Positions 36,578-47,700 are shown, counted from the first letter of the stretch. The stretch is DNA of 64,000 nucleotides from FEN-1297 sp963710735 (GCA_963710735.1 CAVQBN010000012.1:183993-247992), one strand, 5' to 3'. The notes: a model not told the origin generated them from the sequence alone. Numbers and translations are program-made.

Positions 36578-37078
36578 TAGGTTCTCCGATTTATTTTAAG
36601 ATGAATATATCAAAGTACTAATTTATTGCTTAAATAAATAAAAGTGAAGGTTTTGGTTATTTAAATTATTTTTCTATCTTTATCAGAATTCAAATTAAGA
36701 AAAATAACAAAATACATAAAAAAGCTGTGATATGTTCGATTATAGGATATAAACACAGAGTTCTTTATGTATAATTGAAACTATTTCAAAATTTAAGCGG
36801 TATAAATTCAGTTCATAATTGAAGATAAATTTTTCACAAAATTAAAATTCTCTAAAATTTATAAGTAGGCTGGGTCATCATTTTTTTAAATGTCTCAATT
36901 TTAATAGTGATTTAGAGTAAAAAAATCAATATTGTGTTTCAGGTTATTCAAATATTCTGTAAAATTAAGCAAAATTAACTTATCTTGATTGCAGTTTATA
37001 GAATTCATATATTGTAAGAAACTAATAATACCAAATAAATGTTTTGGTGTAAGTTAATTAAGGAACAAGGGATAAATT
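36578..37078. other. Divergent intergenic region between floA and clpC
   Basis: About 500 AT-rich bases with no supported gene. It holds the promoters of the floA operon (leftward) and clpC (rightward). The clpC promoter candidate is annotated at 36985-37013, which leaves a leader of about 60 bases. Confidence 0.5.
36985..37013 (+). promoter_or_regulatory. Candidate sigma70-like promoter of clpC
   Basis: TTGATT (36985-36990), exactly 17 bases, TATATT (37008-37013). It is a good match in both boxes and at a sensible distance from the clpC start. Confidence 0.45.
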
Positions 37079-39586
37079 ATGGATGGAAATTTTTCAGATA
37101 GACTTCAAGATGTAATCAGATTGAGTAGAGAAGAAGCTCTCCGGCTCGGCCATGATTATATAGGGACCGAACACCTTTTACTTGGCATTATTCGGGAAGG
37201 CCAGGGAGTTGCGGTAAAAATATTGAGGAATCTGGATTGCGATCTGATGAAATTGAAAAAAGCCATTGAAGATACGGTTAGAACTTCTGGCGGAACTTTA
37301 ACTATTGGTAATATTCCTCTTACAAAACAAGCAGAAAAGGTTTTAAAAATTACTCAGATTGAATCGAAAATTTATAAAGCTGATGTGATAGGCACTGAAC
37401 ATCTATTACTTTCACTTTTAAGAGACGAAGATAATATTGCTACACAAATTCTTCATCAATTTAACGTTACTTATGATGCGGCACGTTCTGAGTTAAATGC
37501 TATGTTAAGCAGTAAAAATCCTAAAGATGCAGGTGCTACAATTCCACCACCTGACAAAAAAATTGAGCGAACAAAAACACCTGTCCTAGATAATTTTGGT
37601 CGGGATCTGACAAAATATGCAATGGAGGATAAACTTGATCCGGTAGTCGGTCGTGAAAAAGAAATTGAACGTGTAGCTCAGGTTTTAAGCAGAAGGAAAA
37701 AGAATAATCCTGTACTTATAGGTGAACCTGGCGTTGGAAAAACTGCAATTGCTGAAGGTTTGGCTTTAAAAATTGTTCAAAAGAAAGTTCCAAGAATTCT
37801 TCAAGATAAAAGAGTAGTAACTCTGGACCTCGCCGGACTTGTAGCCGGAACAAAATATCGTGGTCAGTTTGAAGAAAGAATGAAAGCTTTAATGAATGAA
37901 TTGGAAAAAGCAAAAGATGTAATTTTATTTATAGATGAATTGCATACAATTGTTGGTGCCGGCGGTGCTTCAGGCTCACTGGATGCTTCAAATATGTTTA
38001 AACCTGCGTTAGCTCGCGGTGATATACAATGTATTGGTGCAACTACATTGGACGAATATCGTAAGTATATTGAAACAGACGGTGCTTTAGATAGACGTTT
38101 TCAAAAAGTAATGGTTGAGCCGCCAAGTTACGAAGAGACCATTCAAATATTAAATAATATTAAGTTCAAGTACGAAGAACATCATCATGTTAAATATACA
38201 AATGATGCTGTTGAATCAGCGGTAAAACTGAGCAATAGATATATTACAGATCGTCATCTTCCGGATAAAGCGATTGATGTAATTGATGAAGCCGGTTCAA
38301 GAGTTCACATGGGAAATTTTGAAGTGCCACAGGATATCCTTGACTTAGAAGGTGAGATTGAAAAAGTAAGATTGGAAAAAGCATCAGTTGTAAAAAAGCA
38401 AGATTATGAAGAAGCAGCTAGGCTTCGTGATAATGAACGGAACCTACAATCAGATCTTGAAATTGCTAAAAGAGAATGGGAAGCCAAAACCCGGGATATA
38501 GTGCATGATGTAACTGAGGAAGATATTGCTACGGTAGTTGCAATGATGACAGGAATTCCGGTTAATCGGGTTGCGCAAACCGAATCGGAAAAATTATTGA
38601 AAATGGAAGACGCTTTAAAGGCTTACATTGTTGGACAGGATGAAGCGGTAACAAAACTTACTAAAGCAATAAGAAGAACTAGAGCTGGATTAAAAAATCC
38701 TGACAGACCGATTGGAAGTTTCATATTTTTAGGTCCGACAGGTGTTGGAAAAACTGAACTTTGTAAAGTCCTTGCTCATTATTTATTCGATTCGGATAAT
38801 GCGTTGATTAGAATCGATATGAGTGAGTACATGGAAAAATTTTCGCTTTCACGTTTGGTCGGTGCGCCTCCTGGATATGTTGGTTATGAAGAAGGCGGAC
38901 AGTTAACTGAGAAGGTTAGAAGAAGACCATATTCAGTTGTTCTGTTTGATGAGATTGAAAAAGCGCATCCGGATATTTTTAGTATTCTTCTTCAAGTTTT
39001 AGATGACGGCGTATTGACAGATAGTCTTGGAAGAAAAGTTGACTTTAAAAATACTATTATCATAATGACAACAAACGTTGGAGCGCGCGATATTAAAAAT
39101 ATTGGTTCTTTCGGTTTCGGAAGTGAAAATGCTGAGGATAAACATTCGACTATGAAGAATACGGTTGAAGAAGCAATGAGAAAGCTGTTCAATCCGGAGT
39201 TTCTTAATAGAGTTGATGAAACAATCGTATTTAGAAGTCTTACAAAAGATGATATTCTTAAGATTATCGACATTGAGATGAAAGAAATATTCAAGAATAT
39301 TCACGAAAATAAGATGGAATTGACTCTTGAGGATAGTGCAAAGAGCTTCTTAGTTGAAAAAGGATTTGATCAAAAATTTGGTGCTCGTCCGTTAAGACGT
39401 GCTATTCAAAAATATGTTGAAGATATGTTGGCCGAAGAAATTTTGCGCGGTACTTTTAAAGACGGTGCAAAGATTGTAGCTAAACATTTTGAGAATACTG
39501 AAGAGTTAGTTTTTCTCGAAGATGACACAAATATTGATCAATCACATGAAGAAAAAGAAAAAAGCGATACCGGAGAAGTAAAATAA
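37079..39586 (+). CDS. clpC: ATP-dependent Clp protease ATPase subunit ClpC
   Basis: 835 residues, the full ClpC layout. Two N-terminal Clp_N repeats (about 1-145, starting LQDVIRLSREEALRLGHDYI), AAA+ domain 1 with GEPGVGKTAIAEG and the Walker B IDELHTIVGAG, a middle region with the UVR-type motif KQDYEEAARLRDNERNLQ, AAA+ domain 2 with GPTGVGKTELCK and FDEIEKAHPD, and the ClpB D2-small C-terminal domain. It unfolds proteins and feeds them to ClpP. The UVR motif distinguishes it from ClpA and ClpB. Ribosome site AGGAACAAGGGAT before the ATG. Ends in a strong terminator. Confidence 0.96.
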   Translation: MDGNFSDRLQDVIRLSREEALRLGHDYIGTEHLLLGIIREGQGVAVKILRNLDCDLMKLKKAIEDTVRTSGGTLTIGNIPLTKQAEKVLKITQIESKIYKADVIGTEHLLLSLLRDEDNIATQILHQFNVTYDAARSELNAMLSSKNPKDAGATIPPPDKKIERTKTPVLDNFGRDLTKYAMEDKLDPVVGREKEIERVAQVLSRRKKNNPVLIGEPGVGKTAIAEGLALKIVQKKVPRILQDKRVVTLDLAGLVAGTKYRGQFEERMKALMNELEKAKDVILFIDELHTIVGAGGASGSLDASNMFKPALARGDIQCIGATTLDEYRKYIETDGALDRRFQKVMVEPPSYEETIQILNNIKFKYEEHHHVKYTNDAVESAVKLSNRYITDRHLPDKAIDVIDEAGSRVHMGNFEVPQDILDLEGEIEKVRLEKASVVKKQDYEEAARLRDNERNLQSDLEIAKREWEAKTRDIVHDVTEEDIATVVAMMTGIPVNRVAQTESEKLLKMEDALKAYIVGQDEAVTKLTKAIRRTRAGLKNPDRPIGSFIFLGPTGVGKTELCKVLAHYLFDSDNALIRIDMSEYMEKFSLSRLVGAPPGYVGYEEGGQLTEKVRRRPYSVVLFDEIEKAHPDIFSILLQVLDDGVLTDSLGRKVDFKNTIIIMTTNVGARDIKNIGSFGFGSENAEDKHSTMKNTVEEAMRKLFNPEFLNRVDETIVFRSLTKDDILKIIDIEMKEIFKNIHENKMELTLEDSAKSFLVEKGFDQKFGARPLRRAIQKYVEDMLAEEILRGTFKDGAKIVAKHFENTEELVFLEDDTNIDQSHEEKEKSDTGEVK

Positions 39587-39641
39587 ACTTTTCAGGCAAG
39601 TTGAATTATCTTGTTGTGTTTTTGATAACTGACATAAAAAC

Positions 39642-39674
39642 AAAAAAGCGTATTATTTTTAATACGCTTTTTTT
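39642..39674 (+). terminator. Intrinsic terminator of clpC
   Basis: Stem AAAAAAGCGTATTA with its complement AATACGCTTTTTT around a short T loop, ending in seven T, 55 bases after the clpC stop. Confidence 0.9.
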
Positions 39675-39725
39675 ATACTTAAATTTGAACAATTGTTTAT
39701 GAAGATGATTAGCAAAGGATGAGAT

Positions 39726-40007
39726 ATGAATATGTTAGGCCAAAAAGAGATAAATGAAAAATTAAATGAAATCCCAGGCTGGGAATTTTCCAATAATAGT
39801 ATTGGCAGAGAATTTCAATTAAAAGATTTCAAATCAGCGCTGGAATTTGTGAACAAGATAGGAAATGAGGCTGAAAATATGGATCATCATCCCGATATAT
39901 TTTTACACTCATGGAATAAAGTTAAAATTACTATTTCAACTCATAGTGCCGGCGGTGTAACCCAAAATGACTTTAACCTCGCAAAAAGAATTGAAAATAT
40001 TTCGTAA
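39726..40007 (+). CDS. 4a-hydroxytetrahydrobiopterin dehydratase (pterin carbinolamine dehydratase)
   Basis: 93 residues, full family length. The active-site signature NMDHHPDIFLHSWNKVKI contains the conserved His pair, and TISTHSAGGVTQNDFNLAKRI is the conserved C-terminal half. It recycles the pterin cofactor after aromatic hydroxylation, but many bacteria that lack such hydroxylases also keep it. AGGATGAGAT precedes the ATG at 39726; a second in-frame ATG six bases on is further from the site. The stop overlaps the next start (TAATG). Confidence 0.92.
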   Translation: MNMLGQKEINEKLNEIPGWEFSNNSIGREFQLKDFKSALEFVNKIGNEAENMDHHPDIFLHSWNKVKITISTHSAGGVTQNDFNLAKRIENIS

Positions 40008-40318
40008 TGAATGATCGTCTTAAAGCGCTTATCGATTTTTATAATAAAGATCCAAAAGACTCCTTTGTAATTTATGGAATTGCATTAGAATATATGTCAT
40101 TAAATAATTATACAAAAGCCGAAGAATTTTTTAACAATCTTTTAACAAATGATCCGGATTATGTTGCTGGTTATATGCAATATGCTCAAATGAAAACAAA
40201 CATAAACGAAATTAATAAATCAAAAGAACTCTATAAAAAAGGAATTCAAGTAGCAAAAAAAGTCGGCGATAATCGATCTGCAAAAGAAATGGAGGAATTT
40301 TTAGATGAACTTGAGTGA
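40007..40318 (+). CDS. Small TPR-repeat protein
   Basis: 103 residues made of two to three tetratricopeptide helices pairs: DSFVIYGIALEYMSLNNYTK, AEEFFNNLLTNDPDYVAGYM and INKSKELYKKGIQVAKKVGD. No signal peptide, so a cytoplasmic interaction module. Overlaps the dehydratase by one base upstream and pyrE by 14 bases downstream, so the three are translated as a unit. No specific function can be assigned. Confidence 0.85.
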   Translation: MNDRLKALIDFYNKDPKDSFVIYGIALEYMSLNNYTKAEEFFNNLLTNDPDYVAGYMQYAQMKTNINEINKSKELYKKGIQVAKKVGDNRSAKEMEEFLDELE

Positions 40319-40886
40319 ATCGGAAATACTAAATATTTTTAAACAAACAGAAGCGCTGCTAGAAGGACATTTTTTACTTACATCCGGTAGGCATAGCAAT
40401 GTATATTTTCAATGCGCTAAAGTTTTACAATTTCCAGAGTACACAGAAAAAGTTTGTTCCATAATTGCAGATTATTATCGCAACTATGAAATTGATACTG
40501 TAATTGCTCCGGCAATTGGCGGTATTGTTGTCGGTCAGGAAGTGGCACGTCAATTAAATAAAAGATTTATTTTTGCCGAAAGGGAAGATAAAGCCTTAAC
40601 GCTACGAAGAGGTTTTTCCTTAAAAGAAGGGGAAAATGTTTTAGTGTGTGAAGATGTTGTAACCACCGGCGGCTCAGTATTCGAAGTAATTGATATTGTA
40701 AAAAATAATAAAGCTAATGTGGTAGGTGTTGGTTTTATTGTGGACCGAAGTAACGGAAAAGTCCAGTTTGGTTTTCCGCAAATGAGTACGATGAAAATGG
40801 ACGTTGTTTCATTTGCTCCGGACGAATGTGAGTTGTGTAAAAAAGACATTCCGTTTATTAAGCCGGGATCTAAGAAAATTAAGTGA
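40305..40886 (+). CDS. pyrE: Orotate phosphoribosyltransferase
   Basis: 193 residues. Converts orotate and PRPP to OMP in de novo pyrimidine synthesis. LTSGRHSNVYFQCAKVL is the PyrE N-terminal substrate segment, APAIGGIVVGQEVARQL the following loop, and VLVCEDVVTTGGSVFEV the PRPP-binding motif. The length suggests the shorter PyrE class. Third gene of the dehydratase-TPR-pyrE unit, starting inside the TPR gene. Confidence 0.95.
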   Translation: MNLSESEILNIFKQTEALLEGHFLLTSGRHSNVYFQCAKVLQFPEYTEKVCSIIADYYRNYEIDTVIAPAIGGIVVGQEVARQLNKRFIFAEREDKALTLRRGFSLKEGENVLVCEDVVTTGGSVFEVIDIVKNNKANVVGVGFIVDRSNGKVQFGFPQMSTMKMDVVSFAPDECELCKKDIPFIKPGSKKIK

Positions 40887-40955
40887 CATAATAATTTAAA
40901 TGAAGATTTATCTTATTTAGTTCAATTTTAAAAGGGAAATAAAAGAAAAAAAATT

Positions 40956-42188
40956 ATGGATCAAAGAAAAATTTATAAAACCATAGAAAGTATAGCATCT
41001 CAAAAATTCGAAACCGAAAAAGATATGATGATTTCTGTTTTGAACCAGATAGTTGGGATGGAAGATATTCATGTAACCGGAGGCAGGATTTGGCACTTTG
41101 ATTCTGTTACCGGAGACTATTGTTTATTGTATCAAACCGGAAAAGTTGAAAAAATAAATCAGGATTTTCGCGTTAACATAAAAGAGTATCCTTTATTTGA
41201 ATTGATAGCCAAGGAAAGAACAGTTTTAGGAAATGAAACAAATCAAGTGTTAAGAGAAAAAGGAATATTTAAATATTCAGCTTCCGGTGTTGGTTCTAGA
41301 ATTAAGTACATGGACAATCCATATTATGAATATCTTCTGGCTTTAAATAGTGAAAATATTGATGAGGACCTTCGTTTAACTTTGAGCATTATTGCAACAG
41401 CTTTAACATCTCAAGTAAAACAGCACCGTTATTCACTTCGAGCAACAAATTTAAAAGCCGATATAAATAAGGGAAGGGAACTCCAAAAAGGAATTCTACC
41501 TGAGCATGAATATCATTTTCATGATTATGTAATTTTTGGTTTGTCCGATCCGGCTGAAATCGTTGGAGGTGATTTTTTTGATTATCTTGAAATAGGCACT
41601 GAAGGCGATTTGTTAGGTGTAGTACTAGGAGATGCTGCCAGCAAAGGAGTCGCCGCTGCTGCAGAAGCCATGTACATTTCCGGTGCTTTAAGAATGGCAT
41701 GCAGTTTCGAAATAAAAACCGCAGCTTTAATGAAGCGTATGAATACTTTGGTTAACAAAATATTTAAAGATGAAAAGTTTGCATCTTTGTTTTATGGAGA
41801 ATTTTCAGCTGATACAAAAGGCTTATTTTTGTATGCAAATGCAGGCCACAATCCGCCAATGTTTGTTAAAGAGGACTCGAATGAGCTAACTACGCTTCAA
41901 CCAACCGGGCCTGTTTTGGGGCCTTCCCCATCTGCAAAGTTTGGTATTAACAGTATTAATTTTTCGTTAAATGATGTCCTTTTAATTTATTCTGATGGTG
42001 TTACAGATTCAATGAATGATAAGTCTGAAAGTTTTGGTGAAGAAAGATTAAGCAATCTGTTAATAAAAAATAAACATCTATCACCCAAAGAGATTGTATA
42101 CTCTATATTTGATGAATTGATTAAGTATTCTAAAAATGGCGAGTATTCTGATGACAAAACCTTAGTAGTCGTCAAAAGAATGCCATAA
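40956..42188 (+). CDS. Soluble SpoIIE/PP2C serine phosphatase with N-terminal sensor
   Basis: 410 residues. The first 165 or so form a GAF-like sensor by secondary-structure feel (GRIWHFDSVTGDYCLLYQTG). Then comes the linker KGRELQKGILPEHEYHF and a PP2C domain with EIVGGDFFDYL, LGDAASKGVAAA, YSDGVTDSM and YSDDKTLVVV. The metal-ligand Asp residues are kept, though DAASKG replaces the usual DVSGKG. Fourth PP2C phosphatase of the window, far from the main cluster. It begins 69 bases after pyrE and may be co-transcribed. A target STAS protein is not adjacent. Confidence 0.88.
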   Translation: MDQRKIYKTIESIASQKFETEKDMMISVLNQIVGMEDIHVTGGRIWHFDSVTGDYCLLYQTGKVEKINQDFRVNIKEYPLFELIAKERTVLGNETNQVLREKGIFKYSASGVGSRIKYMDNPYYEYLLALNSENIDEDLRLTLSIIATALTSQVKQHRYSLRATNLKADINKGRELQKGILPEHEYHFHDYVIFGLSDPAEIVGGDFFDYLEIGTEGDLLGVVLGDAASKGVAAAAEAMYISGALRMACSFEIKTAALMKRMNTLVNKIFKDEKFASLFYGEFSADTKGLFLYANAGHNPPMFVKEDSNELTTLQPTGPVLGPSPSAKFGINSINFSLNDVLLIYSDGVTDSMNDKSESFGEERLSNLLIKNKHLSPKEIVYSIFDELIKYSKNGEYSDDKTLVVVKRMP

Positions 42189-42304
42189 TATTGCTTTAAA
42201 GCAAAGTCTTAAATAATTATTCTTATTTATAGTAAATCTTCAGTAAATAATTTTACTTGATTTATCCCAAGTAATAACTCATAGTTAATTAAGTAAGCAG
42301 GAAT

Positions 42305-43165
42305 ATGGAACACTGTAAGATTTTAATTGATGAAGTTGCATTATTTCCACAACAAAAACAATTTCAAAAAATTATAAGTAAAACAACTATTATTTTTCTG
42401 GTATTGCTGGTTAGCTTTGCAAGCACTCTAGCTCAAACCAAAAAGATAGATTACGGCAACAACCCAAAAGCGGGGCATTATGCTATGGTTAATGGCATTA
42501 AGCTATATTACGAGACCTATGGCAGTGGCGAACCGTTGATTATGCTTCATGGTAACGGAGGTTCAATTGAAGCTTTCTCTAACCAGATTCCTTTTTTCGA
42601 AAAGTATTATCATGTAATTGCAATTGATAGTCGTCTGCAGGGCAAATCCGGCGGATCACCTGATACTATTTCTTACTCTTTGATGGCTTCTGATTTTAAT
42701 GCTTTATTAAATCAACTTCATATAGATTCGGCATATGTTTTAGGCTGGAGTGACGGCGGAATTAACGGATTATTAATGGCTTTAAAGTATCCGGATAAAG
42801 TTAAAAAATTAGCAATTTCCGGGGCTAATACAACTCCAGATTCTACGGCTTTTAAATATAGCGACATCTTGTCTATGAGAAATTTTGTCGAGCATGATAC
42901 TACCGCTTCTAAAACAGAAATTGCGCTTAATAAGATGATGCTTGATGAGCCGAATATTTCGTATGATAGTCTGAAACAAATTCACTGCCCGGTATTGGTA
43001 ATGGCAGGAGATCATGACATAATAAAACCGGACATACTTTGAAAATATTTCAATCAATTCCCGGTGCAGAGCTTTGTATCTTTCCCTAATTCTCATCATA
43101 ATGCTTTGCAGGAACATTCCAAGCTATTCAATCAAACTGTACTTACTTTTTTTAAAAATAAATAA
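42305..43165 (+). pseudogene. Exported alpha/beta hydrolase, frameshifted near the C-terminus
   Basis: The open frame 42305-43042 encodes a signal-anchor or signal peptide (about 25-44, IIFLVLLVSFASTLAQ) and an alpha/beta hydrolase with LHGNGGSIEAF, the nucleophile elbow GWSDGG and the acid MAGDHDIIKP. It stops before the catalytic His. The missing end is present in two further frames: HTLKIFQSIPGAELCIFP (43033 on), then PNSHHNALQEHSKLFNQT to a stop at 43165. A base seems lost near 43031-43033 and gained in the C run at 43084-43086. Unrepaired, the enzyme lacks its His and should be inactive. Confidence 0.75.
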
Positions 43166-43389
43166 TTACAGTTACTTTAGCTTTGAATGATTCTGCCTTC
43201 GGTTATTTTTAAGAAATGATTTCTATAATTAATGCAGCATATTAATAGTTTCGGAAAAATATTCCTTCCAATGTTAATTAGTCCGGAATAGTTCCACATT
43301 TAAGCGAAGTGTGTTTATTTCAACTAAACAATTTTATATTTTAATCAAACAAATTTTAAATTGATTTAAGTAAAAAGGAAAAATTTAAA

Positions 43390-44754
43390 ATGATTAAATC
43401 AATCAATCCCGCTACTAATGAGGAAATCAAAACTTATCCTGAGATGAGCACCGATCAAATCGATAAAATTATTTCACAATCAAATCAGGCTTTTTTAAAA
43501 TGGCATAAAACTGATTTTTCCCAGAGATCGGCTTTAATGAAAAAAGCTGCAGAAGTTTTAAGGTCGAAAAAAGATAAATGGGCAGAAGTAATGACTTTGG
43601 AAATGGGAAAACCGATAAATCAATCTCGCGGAGAAGTTGAGAAATGCGCCTGGGTTTGTGACTACTTTGCCGAAAATGCAGAAAAATTTCTGGAAGATGA
43701 AATAATTAAATCAGATGCATCAAAAAGTTTTGTTACTTACAATCCTTTAGGAGTAATCCTTGCAGTTATGCCATGGAATTTTCCTTTTTGGCAGGTCTTC
43801 CGATTTGCTGCACCAAATTTAATGGCAGGAAATGCAGGCGTTCTTAAACATTCATCTAATGTCACCGGATGTGCTTTAGCAATCGAAGAAATATTTAAAG
43901 ATGCGGGATTTCCTGAAAATCTATTCAGGACTTTGGTAGTTTCTTCAAAAGGTATTAAAGGAGTAATTGAAAATAAATTAATTAGTGCAGTTACTTTAAC
44001 AGGTAGTGTGCCCGCTGGAAAAGCTGTTGCTTCGATGGCCGGATCGGTGCTAAAAAAGACTGTTCTCGAACTAGGCGGCAGCGATCCATATTTAGTTTTG
44101 GAAGATGCCGATCTGGAAAAGACGGCCGATACATGTGTAACCTCAAGGTTGCTGAATGGCGGACAAAGCTGTATTGCTGCAAAACGTTTTATTGTAGTTG
44201 AATCTATATATAATAAATTTGAAAGTCTCTTTGTTGAAAAGATGAAGGAAAAGAAAATGGGAGATCCGTTAGATGAAAAAAATTATCTGGGTCCCCAGGC
44301 AAGAAATGATTTAAGAGATGAACTGCATTCACAGGTTGTTAAAAGTATTGAGAAGGGTGCCAAGATTTTATTAGGCGGCGAAATACCACAAATGAATGGT
44401 GCTTATTATCCTCCTACAGTTCTTTCAGATGTTAAACCTGGAATGCCTGCATACGATGAAGAATTGTTTGGGCCGGTAGCAGCTTTAATAAAAGCTAAGG
44501 ATGAAAAAGACGGAATTAGAGTTGCTAATGACAATAATTTTGGATTAGGCGCAGCAGTTTTTACTTCCGATGTAAAAAAAGGAGAGAGGATTGCAAAAGA
44601 AGAATTACAAGCAGGATGTTGTTTTGTAAATGAATTTGTTAAATCAGACCCGAGATTGCCATTTGGAGGCATTAAAGAATCAGGATACGGCAGAGAACTT
44701 TCAGCAATTGGAATAAAAGAATTTGTTAACATAAAAACAGTTTATGTTAAATAA
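43390..44754 (+). CDS. NAD(P)-dependent succinate-semialdehyde dehydrogenase-like aldehyde dehydrogenase
   Basis: 454 residues of the aldehyde dehydrogenase superfamily. Seen: MPWNFPFWQVFRFAAPNLMAGN (split as MPWNFPFWQ and RFAAPNLMAGN), GSVPAGKAVA in the Rossmann fold, the catalytic Glu in LELGGSDPY (about 227) and the catalytic Cys in NGGQSCIAAKR (about 261). The C-I-A-A-K-R form and the short length point to the E. coli Sad/GabD1-like succinate-semialdehyde branch. AAAAGGAAAAATTTAAA lies before the ATG. It ends 10 bases from a convergent histidine kinase gene. Confidence 0.88.
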   Translation: MIKSINPATNEEIKTYPEMSTDQIDKIISQSNQAFLKWHKTDFSQRSALMKKAAEVLRSKKDKWAEVMTLEMGKPINQSRGEVEKCAWVCDYFAENAEKFLEDEIIKSDASKSFVTYNPLGVILAVMPWNFPFWQVFRFAAPNLMAGNAGVLKHSSNVTGCALAIEEIFKDAGFPENLFRTLVVSSKGIKGVIENKLISAVTLTGSVPAGKAVASMAGSVLKKTVLELGGSDPYLVLEDADLEKTADTCVTSRLLNGGQSCIAAKRFIVVESIYNKFESLFVEKMKEKKMGDPLDEKNYLGPQARNDLRDELHSQVVKSIEKGAKILLGGEIPQMNGAYYPPTVLSDVKPGMPAYDEELFGPVAALIKAKDEKDGIRVANDNNFGLGAAVFTSDVKKGERIAKEELQAGCCFVNEFVKSDPRLPFGGIKESGYGRELSAIGIKEFVNIKTVYVK

Positions 44755-44764
44755 ATTCTAAGAT

Positions 44765-47700
44765 CTAATCTTCTGGACATTTGGGAATGGTAAAAGTAAA
44801 CTTACTTCCGACTCCCAGTTCGCTTTCAACCCAAATTCTGCCGTTGTTCTTTTCAATCATTTCTTTGCATATTATTAATCCTAAACCTGTACCTTTTTCA
44901 TTTTCAGTTCCTAAAGTTGAATGTTGAGTATCAATTCTAAAAATATTTTCCTTTCCTTTATGAGAGATTCCCACACCATTATCAGCAACTGTAATTTCAA
45001 AATAATTATCTTTTTCTATGGATGAAATTAAAACAGTCCCATTGATGTTGGTAAATTTTATTGCATTCGAAATTAAATTTTGAAGAGTAGATTGAAGCAT
45101 ATATGAATCTGCAAAAACAAAAACGTCACTTTCAACATTGTTAGTTACTTTAATATTCTTATTTATAGAATTGGCATTTAAAATCGTTTTTACTTCGTTT
45201 ACTTTTTCAGATAAGTTAATTTTTACAGGATCAAATTGCTGTCTGCCTGTTTGTATTCTAGCCCAATCTAGTATATTGTCAACTAACTTAAACTGATTTT
45301 TCAATAAGCCATGAATCTCAGTTATAAAATTATCTCTTTCATATTCACTTAAAGTATGTTGTTCACTAGCAAGAATTTCCGACATACCCAACAAAGGCTG
45401 GAAAGGCCCTTTTAAATCGTGAGCAATAATTGAAAAAAGTTTATCTTTACTTGCATTTAATTCTTTTAACTTTTTCTCCGACTCTTCCAGTTGTTTGTTA
45501 AGTTTAGCTAATTGAGAAGCTTTCTGCTCTAACAAATCTTTATTTTCCTTCAAACGCTTAGTATAATTTATTAATTCTTCAGACGTTTTCTTTCTGTTTA
45601 TTGCTAAGGCTATTTGTTCTGATACAAATACAAGAACTTGTTTTTCTGTCTCAGTGTATGCAAACTCATTTTGATAGTCCTGTACTACCATTACACCAAA
45701 AGTTTTTCCCTCTAATTTTAACGGAACGCCAACCCAGACAGGAGAATATGAGCCAACTAATTCAATTTCATTATTTCTCTTTAGTTCAATCTCTTCTTTT
45801 TCTCTTATTATTGCCTCCTTTCCCGTACGTAGGACATAATCTGTTAATCCCTTTCCCAATTTTCTTGGGGGAGGCGGTGGATCAACTTTATCAACAAAAT
45901 AAGGGAAGGATAGTAAATCAGTTTTCTCATCATATAATGCAATGTAAAAATTATCTGCGGACATTAACCCTTTAATTACTTCGTGTATTTTAGTAAAGAG
46001 CGTCTGCATATCCTCGGTTGTATTTACTGACTCGGAAATTTTGTATAAAGCGGTTTGAATTTTTTCGAATTTCTTTCTTTCAGTTATATTATGAATAGTT
46101 GCCTGAGCTAATTTTTTACCACCAAGCACAAAACCATTGAGAGAAACTTCGGCATCGATAAGTTTACCCTTTTTACTTTTATGCTGCCAATAAAAATATT
46201 GCGGTTCATCTTCTAAAGCCGCGTTTATTTTTTCAAGAGCAGATTTTCTGGAGCTTCTACCATCGGGCTGGATCTCAGGTGAGAATTCCCACGGAGAGTG
46301 ATTAATTATATCTTCCTTCGAGCATTCGAATAGATTACAAAACTGTTCATTGCATTCCTCAAATTTGTCAGTCATTATGCAAATTGCTTCAGCTGAATCC
46401 TCAAAGAGAATTCGGAAGCGTTTTTCGCTTTCAATCAAAGCTTCTTCTGATTTCTTTTCCCGTGTAACATCCCTAAAGCTCCAAACCCGGCCGACAATTT
46501 CTTCATTCAATTTTTGCGGTAAAGAATATCGTTCAAATAATCTACCGTCCTTAAATTCTAGGAGATCATAACTTTCCATTTCCGGATGGTCGTATAAGTA
46601 TTCAACCTGTTTAAGAAAAGCATCTGGATCTTTTAGGTCTTTATTAACATAAGCCAGAACCTTTTCGCCGTCACCACCTGCAATTAACTTAGCAGGTAAG
46701 TTCCACATCTTCAGAAATTTCTGATTATAACCTGTGATTTTGCTATGCCCATTTATAACGAGAAGTCCATCGGCAGTTGATTCTAGTGTCGCATTTAAAA
46801 GTGAAAGAGTTAATTTAAGGTGTTGTTCAGCTGCTTTCCGCTCGGTAATGTCTGTTGCCACACCAATTACTGCAACAGGATTACCTTCAGTATCATTTAT
46901 TGAGGTTGTAGATAAGAAAATAGTAAATTCAGTTCCGTCTTTGCGTCTATTAAGTACTTCGCCTTGCCAACCGTTTTGCAGTGATTGATTATGTATTAGA
47001 GCAGATAATTTTTCATCATTGGAAGTTGTTCGGACAATATCAATTTTTTTGCCCAGCAACTCATCTTTAGTATAACCATAAGTTTTTACAAATGCATCGT
47101 TAATAAATATTATTCTCCTGCTCATATCGGTTATAGTTATGCATTCGCTAATATTTTTCAGTGCTTGAGCTAAAATAAGTATCTGTTTTTCGTTTCTTTT
47201 TCTCTCTGTAATATTACGGAAGATTCCAAGTGTATAAGGAATTTTATTTTCAAATTCAAAAAAGGAATTTGAAACTCCAAAATTTATTATTTTCCCATTC
47301 CATAATTTAAGTTCATTTTCTACATAGGGTAGAATAGTTCTCTCTTTAAATCTTTCTTTATGTTTTTGTATTATTTCTAAACTTTTATTTTTCTCATATA
47401 TTACTGATAACGGTTTCCCTTCTAAATCTTTTTTCTTTTTCTTTACCATTCTACAAAAAGCTTTATTCACCATAATTATTATTCCATTCTCATCTGTAAG
47501 TCTCATACCGTCAGCGGAGGTGTCCCAAATCATTTTAAAAAGTTTTATTGATTTCTTCTCGGACTGCTCATTTTGTTTTTGCCTGGTTATATCATTAGTA
47601 ATTATTATAACCTGGTTTTTATTTAGAGGCGATATAACAGAATTAAATGAATATTTTTTATTATTAACTTTAATTGAGTACTTGAAAGAAATTGTTTCTT

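Noticed and set aside
44406..44732. Long antisense open frames inside clpC, the aldehyde dehydrogenase and the histidine kinases
   Set aside because: They mirror the codon pattern of the strongly recognisable genes on the other strand and have no ribosome sites or domain content of their own.
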